From: Actinomycetota bacterium
GTDB taxonomy: Bacteria; Actinomycetota; Acidimicrobiia; Acidimicrobiales; RAAP-2
Direction of reading: 5' to 3'
DNA: 39,554 nucleotides
Assembly (NCBI GenBank): GCA_009726065.1
Contig: WLNA01000005.1
Span: 1-39,554, forward strand
Position 1 is the stretch's first letter. Every line of letters starts with the position of its first letter. Positions 34,321 to 39,554 of the stretch are shown here, piece after piece. Both the position numbers and the translations under genes were made by a program. The notes beneath the pieces are model-generated. The model was not told where the DNA came from and ran no database searches. It saw nothing but the letters and a program-made list of their open reading frames with translations.

Positions 34321-34953
34321 GTGGCGGACCGCACTGAAAAGATAAAAACTCCCGTAGTAATGACCGAGGGCGCCTCACGTGAGGTCATCTTTGGGCTTGA
34401 TGCATTGGAACGTCGATGGTCATTCGGCATTGGTGGCATTGGCCTGATGCTGACCGCTATTTTCCTCTTCGTCCAGCAGTACGGCTACACCAAAACTGAT
34501 CCCAAGAAGGGAATCTGTCCACCCGGATTCGACCTCGTCAAGAAGGTCTGCGAACACAAATACCCCCTGGTCTTTCAGGACTACATAGGTCAATTCTTCA
34601 TGGTGATGGCCGGTGCTCTCGTCATCATTTTCTTCGCGTGGCGCAAAAAGCGCGTCGGCATCATTGTCGCCGCCTTCATGATGGGTCTAGCCCTCAGTAA
34701 CGTCGGCTTGCCCTTCCTCTTTCTCGGTGGGTGGTTAGGTATTCGTGCTTTCCGGCTTCAGAAGTACGGTGATCCCACGTTCGTTGGCTCAAATCAGCAA
34801 TCCCGGCTCCGGGCCCAAGAGCGGGCCGCCAACAGGCGCAAGGGTGTGAGCACCTCGCGCAGCAAAAAGGGTGACGATGCCGCTCTAACTTCTCGCCCCA
34901 AGCCCGAAGCCAACAAGCGCTACACCCCCAAGCAGTCCGGTCGGCGTCGATAA
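34321..34953 (+). CDS. Small polytopic membrane protein of unknown function
   Basis: 210 residues, not recognised. An N-terminal cytosolic segment leads to a first helix (about 38-55). A loop follows with two Cys ten residues apart (G-I-C-P-P ... K-V-C-E), which could form a disulfide outside the cell. Two or three more helices (about 92-107 and 112-142) come next. The C-terminus (about 145-210) is long, basic and probably disordered, ending R-R-R. It is one base from the start of the PlsC-like gene and likely cotranscribed with it, hinting at a membrane-lipid connection. Confidence 0.8.
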   Translation: MADRTEKIKTPVVMTEGASREVIFGLDALERRWSFGIGGIGLMLTAIFLFVQQYGYTKTDPKKGICPPGFDLVKKVCEHKYPLVFQDYIGQFFMVMAGALVIIFFAWRKKRVGIIVAAFMMGLALSNVGLPFLFLGGWLGIRAFRLQKYGDPTFVGSNQQSRLRAQERAANRRKGVSTSRSKKGDDAALTSRPKPEANKRYTPKQSGRRR

Positions 34954-34954
34954 C

Positions 34955-35686
34955 GTGACCGAGCTGGGACTTAACTTTCCCACTGCGTGGTCGCGACGAT
35001 TCCCCGCGACGGCTATCCGAAACCTCGTTCTGACCGCACTCGCCACTCCCCTCACCCGCCGTCTCACCACTATGGAAATTCGAGGCCGCGAGAACCTTCC
35101 ACCCACGGGTACGACCGCGATTTACACGGCCAACCACACGAGTCATCTCGATACCATCATTGTCCTGTCGGCACTGAACAGCGCTCGTCGGCGTCGCACC
35201 GTGGTTGCCGCGGCCTCCGACACATTCTTCACGAAGCTCTCGACCGCTCGCATCACCGTGCTACTGGTGAATGCCATCCCCATTGAACGCCACAAGGTCA
35301 ACCGACAGAGCGCCGCTCAAGCCACTGAGATCTTGAACCAAGGTTGGGACCTACTCATTTACCCCGAGGGCGGTCGCACACCCACGGGACCAATGCTGGA
35401 GTTCAAAGGTGGTGCGGCCTATCTCGCCGAACGGAGCAACGCCGTCGTAGTGCCAACGTTCATGCTTGGCGCCGGCGAGTGGCTTTCGCACTACGCCAAG
35501 GCGCCGATGTATCTAGCAATGCCAAAAAAGTGGCGGTCGCACGTAACGGTGGCCTTCGGTACCCCACTTGTCGTTCAAGAGGGAGAAAATATCCGACGTT
35601 TTGGTCAACGTATTCAAGATGCCGTGATTGACCTGGCCCGCGAAACGACTGGCGACCCCACCTGGGGCACCCACCTACGCCCCTAG
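34955..35686 (+). CDS. PlsC-like 1-acylglycerol-3-phosphate acyltransferase
   Basis: 243 residues with the acyltransferase motif I H61-T-S-H-L-D66 (HX4D), motif III-like E138-G-G-R141 (usually E-G-T-R) and V-V-P-T-F downstream. It is likely to acylate lysophosphatidic acid or a related lyso-lipid at the membrane. The GTG at 34955 directly follows the preceding stop. The exact acceptor cannot be read from sequence; the family also includes enzymes with other lyso-lipid substrates. Its end is three bases from the convergent gatD stop. Confidence 0.87.
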   Translation: MTELGLNFPTAWSRRFPATAIRNLVLTALATPLTRRLTTMEIRGRENLPPTGTTAIYTANHTSHLDTIIVLSALNSARRRRTVVAAASDTFFTKLSTARITVLLVNAIPIERHKVNRQSAAQATEILNQGWDLLIYPEGGRTPTGPMLEFKGGAAYLAERSNAVVVPTFMLGAGEWLSHYAKAPMYLAMPKKWRSHVTVAFGTPLVVQEGENIRRFGQRIQDAVIDLARETTGDPTWGTHLRP

Positions 35687-35689
35687 CAA

Positions 35690-36406
35690 CTAGGAAATCT
35701 CGCCCTGAATGTCGCCGACAGCACGAAGGCGTGAGCGATGCAGCGCATCGGCGATCGTCTGGAGCGGCTCTAACTCTCGCTCGAGGGCTAGGGAGAGTAA
35801 CTCATCAGCCAGCCAAGGGTTCTGTGCCAGCACCGGACCGTGTGCGTAGGTACCAAAAATAGAACCACGCCGCACGCCATCAACGGCCTGAGAGTGATCA
35901 CCGACGCGGCCATTACCGGCACCAACCTCCATGATGCCGAGTGGCACTTCGTGGAGTCCGAGCTCCGTCTCACCGCCGTGGTTCTCAAAGCCCACCATCC
36001 ATTGGCTACCAACCCGCGTTAAGAGGTCTCCGACTCGGCGCTTGGTGCCTCGAGTAGTGACGGCCTCAATGATGCCCAGGCCATCGACTTGAATACCACC
36101 CTCAACTTCATAGGAGCTACCAATCAGCTGAAAACCTGCGCAAACGGCCAGGAGCACGGCGCCGTCGTCGACCCGCTTCGCGAGAGCGTTCTTCTTGGCC
36201 AGTCCGTAAGTGGCCTGACGTTGTGGTCCGTCCTCCCCACCGCCGAGCAGAAGAATCTGGGCGTCGGGAATCTCATCCTCGAGCGAGGTTTCAATAATCT
36301 CGACATCAAATCCGCGACGCCGAGCTCGTGCCGCGAGCACCAGAGCGTTGCCACCATCGCCGTAGGTTCCAAGTAGTTCGGGGTAGAGCACGGCAATCTT
36401 CAACAT
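35690..36406 (-). CDS. gatD: Lipid II isoglutaminyl synthase, glutaminase subunit GatD
   Basis: 238 residues, class I glutamine amidotransferase of the CobB/CobQ type. The N-terminus L-Y-P-E-L-L-G-T-Y-G-D-G-G-N is a GatD hallmark. The nucleophile is C89 in A-V-C-A-G-F-Q and the His is H189 in Y-A-H-G-P-V-L-A-Q-N-P. It supplies ammonia to MurT, which amidates D-iGlu of lipid II to D-iGln. The ATG at 36406 overlaps the murT end by seven bases, so the pair is translationally coupled and works as a heterodimer. Confidence 0.96.
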   Translation of the reverse strand: MLKIAVLYPELLGTYGDGGNALVLAARARRRGFDVEIIETSLEDEIPDAQILLLGGGEDGPQRQATYGLAKKNALAKRVDDGAVLLAVCAGFQLIGSSYEVEGGIQVDGLGIIEAVTTRGTKRRVGDLLTRVGSQWMVGFENHGGETELGLHEVPLGIMEVGAGNGRVGDHSQAVDGVRRGSIFGTYAHGPVLAQNPWLADELLSLALERELEPLQTIADALHRSRLRAVGDIQGEIS

Positions 36407-37611
36407 GGCGAGGTCGATTCCAACCAGGCCGCGAACGCCGTGTAGTTCGCAATGACGTCAACGGGCTCTGCGGAGTGAATCTGTGAGGCCAACTCGTCAA
36501 CCGTGACGACCTTTGCCGTCACATCGGCGTAGTCCAAGCGGGTCGCCAGGTCGAGCGAGCGCTCACCCGTGCACCAGACGGTGCTGCCACGGAGTTGATC
36601 AAAGGGGGCGTCGTAAAGCCATGAGGGATCTATTCCGTCGGCGATCAGGTCATTAATCGAGACAACGACGTTGCGACCGCCCGCGACAAGGCCGATTAAC
36701 GCCGAGACGCCGGCGGGGTTCTTAGCCAACATCAGACGAAAGGCCTGCCCTTCGCGCTGTCGCATCGTGAATCGCCCGGCCACCTCGCGAACGGTACTCA
36801 CTCGTTGGGCGGCCGTTTCGAGCGGCGTATCGAGCAGTGATGCAGCTACCACCGCCAGCGCCGCATTCGATCGATTGAAGCCCCCCGGTAGCGCCATGTG
36901 CAGATTCACCGCCCCCGCAGCACCATTGAGCGTCTCGCCTAATACAAAGTCCGGAGTCGGCTTGGCAAAACCACACTCGCACTGCCATTGACCATCGGGG
37001 TTAAGAGGCTCAGTGCACTGCGGACAAGATCGGGCGTCCATCGTCCAGCTCGAACCAACATCGCACCAGATGACTTTGGAGTTCATCTGCGCGATGGCGG
37101 CGTAGACCACGAGCGGGTCGGCGCTGTTGGCCACAATCGTGGCCGAAGAGTTATGCAATGTCGTGCGCCACTTCTCGGCCAACACTCGCACCTCGGCGGC
37201 GCGGTCTAACTGATCTCGACTGAGATTAAGCAGGACAATGACCTCAGGCTGAGTTGCCTCAGCCACGGTGGCCAAGAAGGCTTCATCAACCTCCAACACT
37301 GTCAGGGATTGGCGGTCGCTCGCCAAGGCGGCAACAATCCCCGCCGACATGTTGCTCCCCGTGGCATTAGTCGTGGCGCCACCGAGCGCTGCAACCACGA
37401 GAGCTGTCGTAGTCGTCTTACCGTTCGTGCCACTCACCAAGATGATGCGGCGATTGGCGCTCATGCGACGAACGAGCTGAGGGTCGATCCGTAGGGCCAC
37501 CCGACCACCGGCCACCGTCCCTTGACCGACACCTAGGACGCGACTAGTCCGGTTAACTAGACGAAGACTGGCGAGGGCCAGCGAACTACGCAGTGGGAGG
37601 CGGGAACTCAT
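36400..37611 (-). CDS. murT: Lipid II isoglutaminyl synthase, Mur-ligase-like subunit MurT
   Basis: 403 residues. The Mur ligase ATP loop is S-G-T-N-G-K65-T-T-T-T. An inserted zinc ribbon reads C-P-Q-C ... C-E-C-G, specific to MurT. The late P-A-G-V-S-A-L and S-I-N-D-L-I-A-D-G-I-D-P-S-W segment also fits the family. It uses ATP and ammonia from GatD to amidate the stem-peptide D-Glu. The ATG at 37611 has a TAGCGT box seven bases upstream; ATG 37617 and codons up to 37644 are open alternatives. It diverges from the LysR gene across a region rich in inverted repeats. Confidence 0.95.
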   Translation of the reverse strand: MSSRLPLRSSLALASLRLVNRTSRVLGVGQGTVAGGRVALRIDPQLVRRMSANRRIILVSGTNGKTTTTALVVAALGGATTNATGSNMSAGIVAALASDRQSLTVLEVDEAFLATVAEATQPEVIVLLNLSRDQLDRAAEVRVLAEKWRTTLHNSSATIVANSADPLVVYAAIAQMNSKVIWCDVGSSWTMDARSCPQCTEPLNPDGQWQCECGFAKPTPDFVLGETLNGAAGAVNLHMALPGGFNRSNAALAVVAASLLDTPLETAAQRVSTVREVAGRFTMRQREGQAFRLMLAKNPAGVSALIGLVAGGRNVVVSINDLIADGIDPSWLYDAPFDQLRGSTVWCTGERSLDLATRLDYADVTAKVVTVDELASQIHSAEPVDVIANYTAFAAWLESTSPC

Positions 37612-37618
37612 TGCCATC

Positions 37619-37624
37619 ACGCTA
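37619..37624 (-). promoter_or_regulatory. Putative -10 (TAGCGT) for leaderless murT-gatD operon
   Basis: TAGCGT on the minus strand, seven bases before ATG 37611. The matching -35 would fall near 37642-37647, next to the inverted repeat starting at 37646. Confidence 0.42.
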
Positions 37625-37645
37625 ACAAGCCCAGGAATTAGCAAA

Positions 37646-37674
37646 GGGACCGGTCTGGGGGAGAGACCGGTCCC
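37646..37674. repeat. Perfect 11-bp inverted repeat with 7-base loop between murT and lysR
   Basis: GGGACCGGTCT and AGACCGGTCCC are exact reverse complements separated by seven bases. The element lies upstream of both divergent genes, so it is not an end-of-gene terminator for either. It may be an operator overlapping the murT -35 region, or a hairpin in an unlisted transcript. Confidence 0.8.
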
Positions 37675-37685
37675 ATTGCTGAGAT

Positions 37686-37721
37686 TTCGGGAGAGGGGGG
37701 TTCCCCCGAAGTACTGAGTAC
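37686..37721. repeat. Two further short dyads between murT and lysR
   Basis: TTCGGG (37686-37691) and CCCGAA (37705-37710) form a six-base inverted repeat around a G-run and C-run. Directly after it, GTACTGAGTAC (37711-37721) is a perfect 11-base palindrome with a single central base. Confidence 0.6.
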
Positions 37722-37740
37722 AGTCTGCCCAATTCCGGCA

Positions 37741-37767
37741 CTATCAGCAAGCCGTATCGCTTGATAG
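37741..37767. promoter_or_regulatory. Candidate LysR-type operator dyad
   Basis: CTATCA (37741-37746) and TGATAG (37762-37767) are exact inverted arms; inside, AAGC and GCTT also pair with a two-base offset. The site ends nine bases before the TAGATT box of the lysR gene, a location suited to LTTR autoregulation. Binding is inferred only from symmetry and place. Confidence 0.45.
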
Positions 37768-37775
37768 TTTCCATA

Positions 37776-37781
37776 TAGATT
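37776..37781 (+). promoter_or_regulatory. Putative -10 (TAGATT) for leaderless lysR gene
   Basis: TAGATT, then seven bases, then ATG 37789. An in-frame TTG at 37783 would leave no room for a leader. Confidence 0.45.
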
Positions 37782-37788
37782 ATTGATA

Positions 37789-38700
37789 ATGGACTTTAGA
37801 CAACTAGAAGCACTCGTGGCAGTGGTGGATGCCGGCTCTTTTTCCAAAGCCGGCAAGGCGCTCGCTACCGCTCAGAGCAATATCTCGACCCGCGTAAAGA
37901 ATCTCGAGGCCGAGCTCGGCGTCTCCCTTATCGATCGCGAAACCATGGGGCCGACTCCCGAAGGACGTTCCGTACTCGAGCGGGCTCGCCGCATCCTGGT
38001 AGAAGAAGAGTCGATTGGCACCGACGTTAAGTCCATGTCCGAGACCGTTCAGGGTGACGTCTCGATTGGCATGATCGGAACAACGGGGCGGTGGCTTATC
38101 CCTCATCTTCTTCAGGCGCAGCGGGAGCACTACCCGAATATCTATCTTCGAATCATTGAAGGCACTAACTCGGCTCTCGAACCTCGACTCGCCACTGGTG
38201 AACTAAACGTGGCCATTCTTTCGATGCCTTTACTCTCAGACTCGTTTCGTTACGCCGAGCTGTTCGATGAAGACTTGGTCCTCGTGACCCCGACCAAAGG
38301 CAAGCGGGCCATCATGGGTGACCAGGTGAGTCTGCGTGACCTCACATCGCTCGACCTCCTCCTCCCTCTCTCAGGCACACCACTTCGTAATGAGATCAAT
38401 GAGGCCTGTGAACTGGCCCATGTCAGGTTGACCCCCCGTATCGAGATGGACGGCATTCGAACCCTGGCTTCGCTCTGCTTTGACGGTGAGGGCTACGCCG
38501 TCTTGCCGGCAACCGCCATCCCCGCGCACCTCAAACTGGGCTTTCGGGGGATTCGAATATCTGACCTACCGCCCCGTCGCGTCGCTCTGACGCTCCCGCC
38601 CTACGGCCTACCCTCGACGCCGACTCTCGCGGTGTACCAGCTCATCAAAGAGATTGTGGCCAGGGATACCAGCCTGCCGAGTGGACTCCACCGAATCTAG
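37789..38700 (+). CDS. LysR-family transcriptional regulator
   Basis: 303 residues. The N-terminal winged helix-turn-helix (about 1-60) starts M-D-F-R-Q-L-E-A-L-V-A-V-V-D-A-G-S-F-S-K-A-G-K and continues Q-S-N-I-S-T-R-V-K-N-L-E-A-E-L-G. A linker helix and a periplasmic-binding-protein-like effector domain (about 90-290) follow. LTTRs usually control a divergent gene and themselves; here that would be murT-gatD, with inverted repeats between them as candidate sites. The effector is unknown. Its TAG stop is also the first three bases of the -10-like box of the next gene. Confidence 0.93.
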   Translation: MDFRQLEALVAVVDAGSFSKAGKALATAQSNISTRVKNLEAELGVSLIDRETMGPTPEGRSVLERARRILVEEESIGTDVKSMSETVQGDVSIGMIGTTGRWLIPHLLQAQREHYPNIYLRIIEGTNSALEPRLATGELNVAILSMPLLSDSFRYAELFDEDLVLVTPTKGKRAIMGDQVSLRDLTSLDLLLPLSGTPLRNEINEACELAHVRLTPRIEMDGIRTLASLCFDGEGYAVLPATAIPAHLKLGFRGIRISDLPPRRVALTLPPYGLPSTPTLAVYQLIKEIVARDTSLPSGLHRI

Positions 38701-38703
38701 GTT
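38698..38703 (+). promoter_or_regulatory. Putative -10 (TAGGTT) overlapping the lysR stop codon
   Basis: The stop TAG of the LysR gene begins TAGGTT; six bases later comes ATG 38710. This is the third case in the window of a stop codon embedded in a -10-like box. Confidence 0.42.
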
Positions 38704-38709
38704 GCGTCA

Positions 38710-39315
38710 ATGGCTACTCCCGAAGAAATCGCGACCACTCTCTCAAAGTATCGACCGCTCAAGGCCCTCATCAAACAAGTTGGCCCACCACCACGGCTCA
38801 AGGTAAATCCAGTGGCCAATCGATACCCCACCCTGGTGAGCGCCATCGTCTACCAACAACTCGCAGGGAAGGCGGCGGCGGCAATTCATGGCCGGCTGGT
38901 GGCCGGACTCGACGGTCACGTTGATCCGGAACGGATGCTCACCCTTAGTGATGACGAGTGCGCCACCTTTGGTCTTTCTCGAGCCAAGCGTGACTCCATC
39001 CGCGACCTGTCTAGTAAGACGCTCGACGGCCTAATCCAATTCTCCCGACATGGACGCATGAGCGACGAACAAGTCCTGGGCGAATTGGTTCAGGTCCGAG
39101 GCATTGGTCCATGGACGGCACAGATGTATCTGATGCACGACTTGGGTCGATACGACATCTGGCCCACGCTCGACTACGGAGTACGTAAAGGTTGGTCACT
39201 ACTGCACGGCATGGACGCGATGATTACGACAAAAATCATGGCCACCGCCGCTGACCATCTCGCGCCCTACCGATCGAGTGTCGCATGGTACTGCTGGCAG
39301 GCTGTCGACCAGTAA
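38710..39315 (+). CDS. AlkA-like DNA-3-methyladenine glycosylase (HhH-GPD)
   Basis: 201 residues. It has the helix-hairpin-helix L-V-Q-V-R-G-I-G-P-W-T-A-Q-M-Y (126-140) followed by W-P-T-L-D155-Y-G-V-R-K-G, where D155 is the expected catalytic Asp. An N-terminal Y-Q-Q-L-A-G-K-A-A segment is also typical of the family. It should excise alkylated purines as the first step of base excision repair. It lacks the N-terminal TBP-like domain of E. coli AlkA and is of the short type. ATG 38710 lies nine bases after the LysR stop. Confidence 0.9.
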   Translation: MATPEEIATTLSKYRPLKALIKQVGPPPRLKVNPVANRYPTLVSAIVYQQLAGKAAAAIHGRLVAGLDGHVDPERMLTLSDDECATFGLSRAKRDSIRDLSSKTLDGLIQFSRHGRMSDEQVLGELVQVRGIGPWTAQMYLMHDLGRYDIWPTLDYGVRKGWSLLHGMDAMITTKIMATAADHLAPYRSSVAWYCWQAVDQ

Positions 39316-39342
39316 GTCAGCCTGCCATCAAGAGGTGACCGG

Positions 39343-39348
39343 TAGCGT
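39343..39348 (+). promoter_or_regulatory. Putative -10 (TAGCGT) for leaderless M20 peptidase gene
   Basis: TAGCGT, six bases, then GTG 39355. The hexamer is the same as that before murT. Confidence 0.4.
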
Positions 39349-39354
39349 GAAGAA

Positions 39355-39554
39355 GTGAGCATCTCTCTCCAGCAGTTTGAAACTGAAGTTCTGCCTGTGC
39401 TTTCTCACTACGCCACAATTCCCTGTCTTTCTCCTGCTTTCGATGCCGACTGGCAGGAGCACGGCTACCTCGACGCTGCCATGTCTCAGTACGCGCAATG
39501 GGCAAAAGATCGCACGTTCCTAACCCATGCCGTGACGGTTCGCCAACTACCGGG
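39355..39554 (+). CDS. M20-family metallopeptidase, N-terminal fragment
   Basis: Open from GTG 39355 to the right edge, 66 complete codons, no stop. The start M-S-I-S-L-Q-Q-F is followed by Y-A-T-I-P-C-L-S-P-A-F-D-A-D-W-Q-E-H-G-Y, which matches the N-terminal I-P-x-x-S-P-A-F-D-x-x-W stretch of M20 dipeptidase-like proteins. The metal ligands would lie beyond the window, so activity cannot be judged. It has its own TAGCGT box six bases upstream, 40 bases after the glycosylase. Confidence 0.7.
   Translation, partial: MSISLQQFETEVLPVLSHYATIPCLSPAFDADWQEHGYLDAAMSQYAQWAKDRTFLTHAVTVRQLP

Noticed and set aside
37646..37674. GC-rich hairpin as a Rho-independent terminator
   Set aside because: Both flanking genes are transcribed away from it and no T-run follows the stem, so it was listed as a repeat/possible operator.

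Overview
The window reads as a chromosomal segment of an actinomycete-type bacterium of moderate G+C (mid-50s percent by eye), most likely from a deep lineage such as Acidimicrobiia rather than a classical mycobacterium or streptomycete. This rests on actinobacterial marker pathways found together: phosphatidylinositol mannoside synthesis (pgsA, patA, pimA), a MshC-type mycothiol ligase, an F420:NADPH oxidoreductase, an InhA-like enoyl reductase, MurT/GatD, and the order thrS-HIT-pgsA-patA-pimA followed by pdxS and pdxT, which resembles the Mycobacterium tuberculosis Rv2614c-Rv2604c region. The taxonomic placement is inference.

Layout. (1) 1-10182, all minus strand: a compact run npdG-mshC-thrS-HIT-pgsA-patA-pimA, then an M48-like protein that lacks the metal-binding motif, pdxS-pdxT, and the start of a secreted tandem-repeat protein cut by the window edge. 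(2) 10223-11002: a divergent inhA/fabI-like gene. (3) 11042-32191: a 21-kb surface-polysaccharide locus in several transcription units. It holds a polyprenyl-phosphate sugar-phosphate transferase, many GT4 and GT2 glycosyltransferases (two are double-domain fusions), a Wzx-type flippase, an O-antigen-ligase/polymerase-like membrane protein, a Wzc-like chain-length regulator/tyrosine kinase with a Gly-Tyr tail, a DUF4012 protein, a Wzb-like low-molecular-weight phosphatase, an ABC exporter and a methyltransferase. Together they could build a lipid-linked repeat unit, flip it, polymerise it and control its length by tyrosine phosphorylation. (4) 32201-39554: housekeeping and small genes: a TY-Chap-like protein, a SCO6745-like protein, DUF4287, tRNA-Val(CAC), a membrane protein with a PlsC-like acyltransferase, murT-gatD (lipid II amidation), a LysR regulator, an AlkA-like DNA glycosylase and the start of an M20 peptidase.

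The most striking feature outside the genes is a uniform start-site layout. Sixteen gene starts have a -10-like hexamer (T/C-A-N3-T) followed by exactly 6 or 7 bases and then ATG or GTG, as expected for leaderless mRNAs. In three gene pairs the T-A-G of that hexamer is the stop codon of the preceding gene. I see no insertion sequence, phage gene, CRISPR array or defence system. The left and right edges cut genes.
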